Assembly: GCF_002843305.1 (NCBI RefSeq)
Contig: NZ_PGSG01000036.1
Location: 1 to 46,010, forward strand
Direction of reading: 5' to 3'
Source of the DNA: Streptomyces barkulensis
GTDB taxonomy: Bacteria > Actinomycetota > Actinomycetes > Streptomycetales > Streptomycetaceae
Length of the DNA: 46,010 nt
A model generated the notes under the pieces. The model was not told where the DNA came from and did no database searches. It saw only the letters and a list, made by a program, of their open reading frames with translations. Shown piece after piece: positions 1 to 7,787 of this stretch; the stretch's first letter is position 1; each line of letters begins with the position of its first letter. A program made the position numbers and the translations under genes.

Positions 1-901
1 TGAACGCTTCTCATCCTGAGCGCCAGGCGATCTCGATGGCGTGAACGGCGGCGACCGTGCGACCGATGCGGTTGGTGCTGCACCGGGCCTTGCGGAGGAT
101 CCGCCATTGCTTGAGGCGGGCGAAGGCGCGTTCGCCCGGGGCGCGCAGCCGGGCGTGGTCGCGGTTGTACTGCTGGTAGTGCTCGGGCAGGTCGCGATGA
201 CCGTAGTAGGGGGTGCGGACGGTCGCGCCGGCGCCCTGGTAGGCGCGGTCGGCCAGGACGAGGAGCTGACGGGACAGGCAGGCTTGGATCACACCGTGGG
301 CGCGGGCTGCGGTCAGGTCGTGCGTGCGGCCCGGTGTCGCGCGGGAGAACCAGAGCGGGGTGCCGTCCGGGCGGGCGATGACCTGCACGTTCATCCCGTG
401 GCGGCGGTGCTTCTGCGAGTAGTACGGCTCGTCCGCCGCGATGCGGTTGGTAGTGATCAAAGTGCCGTCGAGGATGACGAACCCCTCCGGCGGCAGCTCG
501 CGCAGGGCCTCGTGCAGGCTCGGGGCGCGCTCGGCGAGGAGGTCGACCGTTTCGCTCACGTACCGGCCGGCGGTGGCGGTGGAGATGCCGAACCCCGCTG
601 CGGCCTGGGCCAGGGTCTCGTTCTTGCGCAGGTGCACCAGGACCAGCAGGGCCTGGCGGAAGCAGCCCAGCTTCCGCCAGCGGGAGTTCAGCTCACGCCT
701 TCGGGCGTAGATGAGCCAGGAAACGTGCTCCACGACTTCGTGGGGGACGTCGAGCATGGCACGATACGGGACCAACAGGGCTCCTGTGTCGAGACGTTGG
801 CGAGTGAGATCACCAGCCGCAACGACCAGGAGCCCTGCCGCGTTACGGCCCCCCGACCACCAGCCGCCATCACCCACGAACCACAGGATGAGAAGCGTTC
901 A
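1..901 (-). mobile_element. IS5-family insertion sequence with 18-bp terminal inverted repeats
   Basis: The first 18 bases of the window (1-18, beginning TGAACGCTTC) are the exact reverse complement of 884-901, and a single DDE transposase gene fills the space between. The element may start a few bases before position 1, because the left end coincides with the window edge, so no target-site duplication can be tested. About 0.9 kb with one transposase is the usual size for this IS5 subgroup. The transposase is intact, so the element may still be mobile. Confidence 0.8.
11..775 (-). CDS. IS5-family transposase (DDE_Tnp_4 type)
   Basis: Transposase of about 254 residues that would cut and join the element's ends. 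An N-terminal helix-turn-helix (about residues 40-85) is followed by an RNase-H-like DDE domain. The candidate acidic triad is D103 in LDGTL, D176 in LADRAYQG and E215 in GERAFARLK, so the catalytic residues look complete. I chose a TTG start at 775 because an AGGAG lies five bases upstream and because relatives I know begin near this point. An ATG at 757 or an extension to 877 is possible. No frameshift is seen, and the stop codon lies inside the left terminal repeat. The exact IS name cannot be given without a search. Confidence 0.85.
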   Translation of the reverse strand: MVPYRAMLDVPHEVVEHVSWLIYARRRELNSRWRKLGCFRQALLVLVHLRKNETLAQAAAGFGISTATAGRYVSETVDLLAERAPSLHEALRELPPEGFVILDGTLITTNRIAADEPYYSQKHRRHGMNVQVIARPDGTPLWFSRATPGRTHDLTAARAHGVIQACLSRQLLVLADRAYQGAGATVRTPYYGHRDLPEHYQQYNRDHARLRAPGERAFARLKQWRILRKARCSTNRIGRTVAAVHAIEIAWRSG

Positions 902-931
902 CTGAGGTTGAACTCGTGATGTCGTAAGGGT

Positions 932-1076
932 TCATCCGGGTCTGGTGGTCAGGCCGGTCTCGGCCAGGCAGCCGTCGATGAGGTCGCTGCGGTATTGGAT
1001 GTGCCGCAGGCCCCGCCGGATGCGCTGGATGAGGTGTTCGGGCAGGGCTCCGTCGTTCTCGCGATCGGCCGGGAAT
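932..1076 (-). pseudogene. C-terminal remnant of an unidentified transposase-like protein
   Basis: On the minus strand an open segment reads ADRENDGALPEHLIQ and continues with an Arg-rich helix to a TGA at 932-934. It has no start codon of its own and begins right beside the broken ISAs1 element. Its first part (ADREN-D-GAL) recurs on the plus strand at about 2423-2459 as ADREN-N-GTL, with 25 of 28 bases identical. This suggests that both are pieces of one former gene. I do not recognise the family with confidence; a transposase C-terminus is the best guess from the context. Confidence 0.4.
1043..1070 (-). repeat. 28-bp inverted-orientation repeat, copy A
   Basis: The minus strand of this segment matches the plus strand at 2432-2459 at 25 of 28 positions (shared core CGCGAGAAC followed by ACGGA). 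Both copies read ADREN-x-G-x-L in protein, with one silent change and two amino-acid changes. They lie just outside the ISAs1 remnant on either side. Confidence 0.7.
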
Positions 1077-2347
1077 GATCATGTGAGTCCGAGGAGCGCC
1101 AGCGGTCGGGTCATATCCCGGCCGTGATGGCGCAGACCCTCGGCGATGTTGTCCCGACCCGCCAGGCGGAGTGCGCCGATGGCCAGGTTCCGCAAGGAGG
1201 CCATCGCCCGAGGGGCACTGCCGGCCCACACCCGCGAGGCATCCTCCCCGAACGTCACATCCCTGACATGGTGCTTCCGAATCTCGATGGCCCAGTGCCC
1301 ACGAACATGTTGTGCCAGGTCAGCGGCTGTCACCTGGTGCGTGGTCAGGCTGGTGAGCGCGTAGACGCGTTCAAGGGTCACTTTCCCGGTGCGCCTGGTG
1401 TGCCGCGGCGGACGATCTGCAGCGCCTGGCCGACATGGGAGAACGGCAGCCTAGGCACGGTGACGGCCTTCAGACGACGGATCTCGTGGCGGCCGTGGGC
1501 GGCGGTGCGGGTGCGGTCAATCAGCGGCACCTTCTTCCAGGGAAGGCCCTTCACCAGCGCGTGTGGGGTCGCGGGTGGTTGCTCTTGAGTAGGGCGATGT
1601 AGTGCGCGCCCTTCTCCTCGACGAGGAACTTCGCGTGGTCGGTCTGGGTCAGCAGGGCGGCGGAGGTCACCACCGCGCCGGTCAGGTCGAGGTCGAGGGG
1701 GTCCAACAGTGGCCGGAACGCAGTGATCTCGTTGCTCTTGGCGTCGACCTCGCGCTGGGCGAGCACGATGCCGGCGCCGCGCAGCGCGGAGATCAGGTGG
1801 ACGCGGCGGCCGTCGGCGCGGACCGCGCCGTGCAGGGATTTGCCGTCCACCGCGATGGCCGCCCGCACCGGGCGGGACGGCCGGTGCCCGTCCTGGGCGG
1901 TGGCGCGGGCGGCGTCCGCGCGGGTGGTGAGCCAGCCGCCGATCGCGGCGTCGAGGGCGTCGCCGTCGACGCGCTGCCGTACCCAGCGCACGGTCGCTTC
2001 GCTGGGCGCCCGGTAGGGCCGGTCCGGATCGCGAAGCGTGGCCCCGCAGTGGAGAAGGAGATGGTCAGGGGCATCGGCGGCCCACTCGGCGATGGCGGTG
2101 AGGGATGTGGCTCCGGTCAGGACCGCGCAGGCGGCCAGGGCCAGGATGTACGACAGCCGGTAACGTCGGCCCCGCGGGCGGCGTGGGTCGGGCAGGCGGG
2201 ACAGCAGGTCTAGCAGGCCGGGTAGTTCGTCGGGGCGGGCCGGATCGGATCCGGCGAGTTGGCCCAGCGCGGCTGGAATGGGCGATGATGGTGCGGCAGG
2301 CACGGTTTTCCATTGTGGTGATCAGCGAACTCGACATTCCATGATCA
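1077..2347 (-). mobile_element. Decayed ISAs1-family element (tentative ends)
   Basis: The element is defined by the broken transposase it carries. Possible imperfect ends are GATCATGTGAGTCCGAG at 1077-1093 and the inverse of TCGACATTCCATGATCA at 2331-2347, which agree at about 12 of 17 positions. CCGGGA lies just outside both ends, at about 1069-1074 and 2348-2353, and could be the remnant of a target duplication. These boundaries are weak inference; the transposase remnant inside is solid. Confidence 0.45.
1079..2303 (-). pseudogene. ISAs1-family transposase, broken by two frameshifts
   Basis: Read in pieces on the minus strand, this is an ISAs1-type transposase. The N-terminal part (2303 to about 1570, GTG start) carries the DDE_Tnp_1-associated region, LDLLSRLPDPR and IAVDGKSLHG with the first catalytic Asp. 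A middle piece (about 1570-1400) continues in a second frame (HALVKGLPWKKVPLIDR). The third piece (about 1413-1079) returns in another frame with [21 protein letters not shown] and ends near ALLGLT. The breaks lie near 1570 (a CG dinucleotide seems duplicated) and near 1413 (one extra C). The family's second Asp, normally in T-A-D-A-L-H-T-Q, is replaced by Ala (VTSAALLTQ). The gene is therefore inactive by reading frame and by active site. Confidence 0.85.
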
Positions 2348-2710
2348 CCGGGAGTCGTGCCTGCGCGTCTACCTACCGATCCATCACCGTCACAGCCGAA
2401 TCAGGGCATCAGACCCATGCCGGTTCTTCCGGGCCGACCGCGAGAACAACGGAACCCTGGTCCCCCGGCCATGGCGGGTCGGTACGCCGTGCGGTGCCCG
2501 ATGGGAGCAGCGCAACCGGTACGTCGCGGAACTTGACGATCGCCCGGAGGCTTTCCGGGCCGTCGGTGGGCGCGCCCGCCTCGGCTGTACGAGAACCCCG
2601 GCGCGTCGGCGGAACTCCCGTAGACGGGTTGGCCGGATCCGGTGGGCAACCGCCGGTGCCGCTCGGTCGTCCAGTAGTCGGGCCCGCGTCGTGTGGGCCC
2701 GTCGACCACG
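2348..2710. other. Gene-free junction between IS scar and carboxypeptidase gene
   Basis: No convincing gene lies here. The plus strand at 2423-2459 holds a fragment (FFRADRENNGTL) that matches the remnant at 932-1076 in inverted orientation. On the minus strand, about 2700-2409, two frames can be joined near 2590 into a protein-like string (GRSVIVVDGPTRRGPDYW, then SLRAIVKFRDVPVALLPSG). It could be the tail of a lost hypothetical gene, but I cannot identify it. No promoter with both -35 and -10 boxes is evident for the gene downstream. Confidence 0.4.
2432..2459 (+). repeat. 28-bp inverted-orientation repeat, copy B
   Basis: Partner of the segment at 1043-1070. The protein reading is in phase with a longer string, CRFFRADRENNGTL, after which the resemblance stops. 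It is probably a fragment of the same former mobile gene. Confidence 0.7.
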
Positions 2711-3649
2711 ATGACGGAGCGTCCATTGAGACTTCGTACAAGGGGGATCCGCAGGGCGGGCGTGGTGCTGGCGGCCGCCTGCGCCGTACTCCTGGCGGGC
2801 CCGACGGCGGCACCCGCCCAGGCGGCCGGGGGACCGTCCGGGATAGCGGCCAAGGGTGCCTTCCTGCTGGACAGCGGGCCCGACAAGCCCCTGTGGGGCA
2901 AGGGCGCCGACACCCGGAGGGAGATGGCCAGCACCACCAAGATCATGGCCGCGGCGGTCGTGGTGACCACCAAGGGCGTCGACCTGAACCGCAAGGTCAC
3001 GGTGAAGAAGGCCTACCGCGACTACGTGACCAAGTACGGGGCCAGCACCGCGGACCTGAAGACGGGCGACAAGCTCACGGTGCGCCAGCTGCTGTACGGG
3101 ATGATGCTGCCCTCCGGCTGCGACGCGGCGTACGCGCTGGCCGACACCTTCGGCAGCGGGAGCACGACGGCCGCCCGCACCAAGTCGTTCATCTCCAAGA
3201 TGAACAAGAAGGCCGCCGGTCTGGGGATGAAGAACACGAAGTTCGACTCCTTCGACGGCATCCCCAAGAGTGGCAAGAACTACTCGACCCCCCGCGACAT
3301 GGCGAAGCTGGCGCGGCACGCGCTGGGGAACTCCACATTCAGGGCGGTGGTCAAGGCGACCAGGACCGTCCAGAAGGCGACCAACGGCCGCACCTACACC
3401 TGGTACAACACCAACAAGCTGCTCGGTTCGTACAAGGGCGTGATCGGCATCAAGACCGGTACGGGCTCCAAGGCCGGGCCCTGCCTGGTCTTCGCGGCGA
3501 CGCGTGACAAGCGCACGGTCGTCGGAGTGATCCTGAACAGCTCCGACCGCTACCGGGACGCGACGAGGATGCTCGACTGGTCCTTCGAGCGGAAGACGGC
3601 CACGAAGGTGACGCTGCGCACGCTCCCGGCGGGAGCACAGCGGGACTGA
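2711..3649 (+). CDS. Serine-type D-alanyl-D-alanine carboxypeptidase, secreted
   Basis: Low-molecular-weight penicillin-binding protein (peptidase S11) of about 312 residues that trims the terminal D-Ala from peptidoglycan stem peptides outside the membrane. An Arg-rich N-terminus, a hydrophobic stretch (about 16-31) and APAQA form a signal peptide. The three active-site motifs are present: STTK at 74-77, S-G-C at 135-137 (S-x-N in many relatives; Cys here) and KTG at 248-250. The ATG at 2711 is preferred to an in-frame GTG at 2693. Neither has a strong ribosome site, and the upstream DNA looks rearranged by the IS scar. No C-terminal membrane helix follows, so the enzyme is probably released or loosely attached. 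Confidence 0.9.
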   Translation: MTERPLRLRTRGIRRAGVVLAAACAVLLAGPTAAPAQAAGGPSGIAAKGAFLLDSGPDKPLWGKGADTRREMASTTKIMAAAVVVTTKGVDLNRKVTVKKAYRDYVTKYGASTADLKTGDKLTVRQLLYGMMLPSGCDAAYALADTFGSGSTTAARTKSFISKMNKKAAGLGMKNTKFDSFDGIPKSGKNYSTPRDMAKLARHALGNSTFRAVVKATRTVQKATNGRTYTWYNTNKLLGSYKGVIGIKTGTGSKAGPCLVFAATRDKRTVVGVILNSSDRYRDATRMLDWSFERKTATKVTLRTLPAGAQRD

Positions 3650-3659
3650 TCCCGAGATG

Positions 3660-3700
3660 CCCGTGGCCCTGGACCGGCTCGCCCGGTCCAGGGCCACGGG
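3660..3700. terminator. Bidirectional hairpin terminator
   Basis: A perfect 18-bp stem (3660-3677 with 3683-3700) around the loop CTCGC lies between two convergent genes. Its right arm ends one base before the stop codon of the minus-strand gene, so it can serve both transcripts. There is no long T run, as is usual in Streptomyces. Confidence 0.85.
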
Positions 3701-4630
3701 TCAGCCGGTGACCGAGGCCGCCGCCTGCTCCTGGCCGCGCTTGAGGATGCGGGCGAAGGCGAAGTCGGCCGCGTCCAGGCCGGCCTGGCGGGCGGCGGTC
3801 TCGGAGGCGGTGACGTCCTTGCCGCTGGTGTAGCCGGAGATGGTGAAGTACGCGTAGCGGCCCAGCGCGTTGGCGGAGGTGCGGCAGGTCACGCCGCCCC
3901 GGCAGAAGGTGGGCACGCCCGAGCCGGGCAGTGAGGCGACGTTGGGCCGGGACTGCTCCTTGGCCTTGCGCGCGGCCTCGGCGTCGTCGAAGACCGCGAC
4001 GCCGACGGTGACCGCCACCCCCTCGCGCACGTACGTCACCCGGATCAGCTCGCGGCAGCCGTTGTTCGTCAGCACCGCGCCGAGCGCGCCCTGGGTGCCG
4101 GACGCACAGCTCTTGGTGGAGGCCGTGGCGCCCTTGTCGTAGGTGCGGCCGTTGGCCTTCATCGAGTCACCGGGGAAGAGCGTGCGCGCGCCGAGCGGGG
4201 CGGTGTCCTTCTCGGCGCTGGAGAGGAAGTCCCGCGGGTCCGGCGGCGGGGGAGGCGGCTCGGAGGAGAAGGTGGGCTCCGGCTGCTCCGGGCCGGGCGG
4301 CGGGGTCTCGGAGGCCGACGGCGCCGGGGAGTCCGAGGCGGCGGCGGGGCCGGAGCCCGATCCGTTCTCGTTGACGACGGCGACCGCGACGATCGCGGCG
4401 ACGACGGCGGTGGCCACCGCCCCGCCGCCGATCATCAGCCAGCGGCGGCGCCGGGCGCGGGTGCGCTCGCTGCGCTCGGCGAGTGCCGCCCAGTCCGGTG
4501 TGGACGGCTCCGGCGGCCCGGACTGCCCAGGCTGCCCGAACGGCCCCGGCGGTCCTGGCCGTCCCGGCGGCCCCGGCTGTCCGGACGGTCCTCCCGGGCC
4601 CCAGCCCGGCCCCCCCTGCCCAAAGCTCAT
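3701..4630 (-). CDS. Proline-rich single-pass membrane protein, unknown function
   Basis: About 309 residues. The N-terminal 45 residues are collagen-like Gly/Pro/Gln repeats (GPPGRPGPPG). A basic patch (RARRRR) comes before one membrane helix at about 64-86, and a Ser/Pro-rich outer linker leads to a folded C-terminal domain of about 170 residues. That domain has four or so Cys residues (CASG, NNGC, FCRGG, TCRT), which could pair outside the cell. The topology suggests a cytoplasmic Pro-rich tail and an external domain. I do not recognise the domain. The start could also be an ATG nine bases upstream (4639). The gene is divergent from the ABC-F gene, with 54 bp between. Confidence 0.8.
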   Translation of the reverse strand: MSFGQGGPGWGPGGPSGQPGPPGRPGPPGPFGQPGQSGPPEPSTPDWAALAERSERTRARRRRWLMIGGGAVATAVVAAIVAVAVVNENGSGSGPAAASDSPAPSASETPPPGPEQPEPTFSSEPPPPPPDPRDFLSSAEKDTAPLGARTLFPGDSMKANGRTYDKGATASTKSCASGTQGALGAVLTNNGCRELIRVTYVREGVAVTVGVAVFDDAEAARKAKEQSRPNVASLPGSGVPTFCRGGVTCRTSANALGRYAYFTISGYTSGKDVTASETAARQAGLDAADFAFARILKRGQEQAAASVTG

Positions 4631-4684
4631 GCCCCGCATCTTATTCGCTTGCCGCGGGGCCGCCGGCGCGTTCACAGTCGGGGG

Positions 4685-6304
4685 ATGGGACACGTCGAGG
4701 CCGCGCACCTGGAGTACTACCTGCCCGACGGGAGGGTGCTGCTCGGCGACGTCTCGTTCCGGGTGGGGGAGGGCTCGGTGGTGGCCCTGGTGGGCGCCAA
4801 CGGAGCCGGGAAGACGACGCTGCTGCGGCTGATCGCCGGGGAGCTGAAGCCGCACGGCGGCACGGTGACCGTCGGCGGCGGGCTCGGGGTGATGCCGCAG
4901 TTCGTGGGCTCGGTCCGGGACGAACGCACGGTGCGCGACCTGCTGGTCTCGGTGGCCCGGCCGCGGGTGCGCCAGGCGGCGGAGGCGGTGGACGCCGCCG
5001 AGCTGAGGATCATGGAGGTCGACGACGAGGCCGCCCAGATGAGCTATGCGCAGGCACTGGCGGACTGGGCCGAGGCCGGCGGCTACGAGGCCGAGACAGC
5101 CTGGGACGTGTGCACCACCGCAGCCCTCGGCGTCCCCTACGACAAGGCGCAGTGGCGGCAGGTGCGCACCCTGTCGGGCGGCGAGCAGAAGCGGCTGGTG
5201 CTGGAGGCGCTGCTGCGCGGCCCGGACGAGGTGCTGCTGCTGGACGAGCCGGACAACTACCTCGACGTCCCCGGCAAGCGCTGGCTGGAAGAGCGGCTGG
5301 CCGAGACCCGCAAGACGGTCCTGTTCGTCTCCCACGACCGCGAGCTGCTGGCCCGGGCCGCGCGGAGGATCGTCAGCGTGGAGCCGGGCCCGGCCGGGTC
5401 GGATGTGTGGGTGCACGGCGGCGGCTTCGCCACCTACCACCAGGCCCGCAAGGAGCGCTTCGCCCGCTTCGAGGAACTGCGGCGGCGCTGGGACGAGCAG
5501 CACGCGCAGCTCAAGAAACTGGTGAACACCCTCAAGCAGAAGGCCGCCTACAACGACGGGCTCGCCTCCCGGCTCCAGGCGGCCCGCACCCGGCTGCGGA
5601 AGTTCGAGGAGGCCGGCCCGCCGCAGGAGCCGCCGCGCGAGCAGGACATCCGGATGCGGCTGCGCGGCGGGCGCACCGGGGTGCGGGCGGTCACCTGTGC
5701 CGGTCTGGAGCTGACCGGGCTGATGAAGCCGTTCGATCTGGAGGTCTTCTACGGCGAGCGGGTCGCGGTGCTGGGCTCCAACGGCTCGGGCAAGTCGCAC
5801 TTCCTGCGGCTGCTGGCCGGGGGCGACGTCGCCCACACCGGCGAGTGGAAGCTGGGCGCCCGGGTGGTCCCCGGCCACTTCGCCCAGACCCACGCCCATC
5901 CCGAGCTGGAGGGGCGCACCCTGCTCGACGTCCTGTGGACCGAGCACGCGAAGGACCGGGGCGCGGCGATGTCCGCGCTGCGCCGCTACGAGCTGGACCG
6001 CCAGGCCGAGCAGCCCTTCGGGAAGCTCTCGGGCGGCCAGCAGGCCCGCTTCCAGATCCTGCTGCTGGAACTGGCCGGATCGACGGCGCTGCTGCTGGAC
6101 GAGCCGACCGACAACCTGGACCTGGAGAGCGCCGAGGCGCTCCAGCAGGGGCTGGAGGCGTACGAGGGGACGGTGCTGGCGGTGACGCACGACCGTTGGT
6201 TCGCCCGCTCCTTCGACCGTTTCCTGGTCTTCGGCGCGGACGGCAGGGTGCGCGAGGCGCCGGAGCCGGTCTGGGACGAGGGGCGGGTGGCGCGGGCGCG
6301 CTGA
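4685..6304 (+). CDS. ABC-F family ATPase
   Basis: Soluble twin-ATPase protein of 539 residues without membrane helices, as expected of ABC-F factors that act on the ribosome E site in translation rescue or antibiotic protection. The first nucleotide domain has GANGAGKTT, LSGGEQ and Walker B LLLDEPDNYLD. A charged helical linker rich in Lys/Arg/Gln follows. The second domain has GSNGSGKSH, LSGGQQ and LLLDEPTDNLD. The first D-loop reads DEPDNYLD rather than the common DEPTNHLD. The ATG at 4685 sits just behind a GGGG run; an extension to 4649 would add only basic residues. Whether it is a housekeeping or a resistance ABC-F cannot be told from sequence alone. Confidence 0.9.
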   Translation: MGHVEAAHLEYYLPDGRVLLGDVSFRVGEGSVVALVGANGAGKTTLLRLIAGELKPHGGTVTVGGGLGVMPQFVGSVRDERTVRDLLVSVARPRVRQAAEAVDAAELRIMEVDDEAAQMSYAQALADWAEAGGYEAETAWDVCTTAALGVPYDKAQWRQVRTLSGGEQKRLVLEALLRGPDEVLLLDEPDNYLDVPGKRWLEERLAETRKTVLFVSHDRELLARAARRIVSVEPGPAGSDVWVHGGGFATYHQARKERFARFEELRRRWDEQHAQLKKLVNTLKQKAAYNDGLASRLQAARTRLRKFEEAGPPQEPPREQDIRMRLRGGRTGVRAVTCAGLELTGLMKPFDLEVFYGERVAVLGSNGSGKSHFLRLLAGGDVAHTGEWKLGARVVPGHFAQTHAHPELEGRTLLDVLWTEHAKDRGAAMSALRRYELDRQAEQPFGKLSGGQQARFQILLLELAGSTALLLDEPTDNLDLESAEALQQGLEAYEGTVLAVTHDRWFARSFDRFLVFGADGRVREAPEPVWDEGRVARAR

Positions 6305-6349
6305 GGGGCGTGCGGGAGGGCTTCGGCGCATCCGCCGGGAGGGGGCGTT

Positions 6350-6379
6350 TTGACCCGTGCGGAGGACGGCCGGTATCCT
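6350..6379 (+). promoter_or_regulatory. Housekeeping-type promoter for rplM-rpsI
   Basis: TTGACC at 6350-6355 and TATCCT at 6374-6379 are separated by 18 bp, a good match to the HrdB-type TTGAC / TAnnnT pattern. It lies about 180 bp before rplM and leaves a long untranslated leader. No other strong promoter is visible in the 253-bp gap 6305-6557. Confidence 0.75.
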
Positions 6380-6557
6380 GCTGGTTCGTTGTGCGTATTG
6401 GCTTGCTCGTTCTCACGTGAGAGGCCGCTACGCCTGGTCCACCAGGACGATGACCAGCGACCCGCACCGGCTTGCGTCACCGGAGTGCGGTCAGGGCTGT
6501 CGTGATCTCCGGTGACCTTGTCAGGAAACACTCACTGAAGAAGCGAAGGCTACGACC

Positions 6558-7001
6558 GTGCGTACGTACAGCCCCAAGCCCGGCGACGTCCAGCGCCAGT
6601 GGCACGTCATCGACGCCACCGACGTCGTCCTGGGCCGTCTGGCCACCCAGGCCGCCACCCTTCTGAGGGGCAAGCACAAGCCGGTGTACGCGCCGCACGT
6701 TGACGCTGGTGACTTCGTCATCATCATCAACGCCGACAAGGTGCACCTCTCCGGCAACAAGCGGACCCAGAAGCTGGCCTACCGCCACTCCGGCTACCCC
6801 GGCGGTCTGCGGTCCGTCCGCTACGACGACCTGCTGAGGAACAACCCGGAGAAGGCCGTGGAGAAGGCCATCAAGGGCATGCTCCCGAAGAACTCCCTGG
6901 GCCGCCAGATGCTCTCGAAGCTGAAGGTCTACGCGGGCGAGAACCACCCGCACGGCGCCCAGCAGCCGGTCCCGTTCGAGATCACCCAGGTCGCGCAGTA
7001 G
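6558..7001 (+). CDS. rplM: 50S ribosomal protein L13
   Basis: Large-subunit ribosomal protein of 147 residues, the usual size. It begins [10 protein letters not shown] and contains the family stretches [16 protein letters not shown] and [14 protein letters not shown]. The GTG start at 6558 follows a purine-rich GAAGCGAAGG. The gene is followed after 39 bp by rpsI, the pairing found across bacteria, and both are probably read from the promoter at 6350-6379. Confidence 0.98.
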   Translation: MRTYSPKPGDVQRQWHVIDATDVVLGRLATQAATLLRGKHKPVYAPHVDAGDFVIIINADKVHLSGNKRTQKLAYRHSGYPGGLRSVRYDDLLRNNPEKAVEKAIKGMLPKNSLGRQMLSKLKVYAGENHPHGAQQPVPFEITQVAQ

Positions 7002-7040
7002 TCCGGCCACAACCAAGACTGAAGAGAGCTGAGGAGAACC

Positions 7041-7544
7041 GTGGCCGAGACCACCGCCGAGACCCCGATCGAAGAGGTCGAGCAGTACACCACCGAGACC
7101 CCCGAGGGCGTCGAGGAGTACACCACCGAGTCCCTCGCGTCCCGTTTCGGTGAGCCCCAGCCGGGCGCCGGCACCGGGCGCCGGAAGAACGCCATCGCCC
7201 GCGTGCGCATCGTGCCGGGCAGCGGCCAGTGGAAGATCAACGGCCGCACCCTGGAGGCCTACTTCCCGAACAAGGTGCACCAGCAGGAAGTCAACGAGCC
7301 GTTCAAGGTTCTGGAGCTGGACAACCGCTACGACGTCATCGCCCGCATCAGCGGCGGCGGCGTCTCCGGCCAGGCCGGCGCGCTGCGCCTGGGCGTGGCC
7401 CGCGCCCTGAACGAGGCGGACGTGGAGAACAACCGCGGCCCGCTGAAGAAGGCCGGCTTCCTGACCCGCGACGCCCGCGCGGTCGAGCGGAAGAAGGCCG
7501 GTCTGAAGAAGGCCCGCAAGGGCACCCAGTACAGCAAGCGCTGA
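7041..7544 (+). CDS. rpsI: 30S ribosomal protein S9
   Basis: Small-subunit protein of 167 residues whose C-terminal tail (QYSKR) reaches into the P site of the ribosome. An acidic, Thr/Glu-rich N-terminal extension (about residues 1-35), typical of actinobacteria, comes before the conserved core ([29 protein letters not shown]). The GTG start at 7041 has a clear GAGGAG upstream. It is the second gene of the rplM operon and is followed by a strong terminator. Confidence 0.98.
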   Translation: MAETTAETPIEEVEQYTTETPEGVEEYTTESLASRFGEPQPGAGTGRRKNAIARVRIVPGSGQWKINGRTLEAYFPNKVHQQEVNEPFKVLELDNRYDVIARISGGGVSGQAGALRLGVARALNEADVENNRGPLKKAGFLTRDARAVERKKAGLKKARKGTQYSKR

Positions 7545-7586
7545 TCAGCGCCTCGCTGTCCGCTGGACCCCCTGGGATCCGCTGAT

Positions 7587-7626
7587 GAGCGCCCCGACAG
7601 CACCGTCACGGTGCGTCGGGGCGCTC
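7587..7626 (+). terminator. Terminator of the rplM-rpsI operon
   Basis: An outer stem GAGCGCCCCGAC / GTCGGGGCGCTC (12 bp) is continued, after one bulged A, by GCACCG / CGGTGC around the loop TCA. The structure is nearly perfect and 42 bp after the rpsI stop codon. Confidence 0.9.
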
Positions 7627-7787
7627 GTCTTCGGGCCCCCGCCCGCCTCCGGACCGGCGGGTCCGGTGGGGCGACCGTCGGCACGCCGCGGTCACGGCCG
7701 TGCCGCATCCGCCGCCAAGGGGCGTATATCTGGATCGACCGGGCCTCGGCGCGCCCGGAGCTCAGCTCGGAACTCGGAGGAACCACG

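Noticed and set aside
2401..2700. Minus-strand gene upstream of the carboxypeptidase
   Set aside because: Protein-like pieces exist in two frames, but there is no start, ribosome site or recognisable domain. At most it is a gene fragment.
3701..6331. Extension of the proline-rich protein into an 876-residue ORF
   Set aside because: The upstream part is antisense to the ABC-F gene and low complexity. The real start lies at 4630 (or 4639).
6380..6557. Autoregulatory L13 leader structure
   Set aside because: The leader is long enough, but I could not pick out a convincing conserved hairpin set, so I do not claim one.
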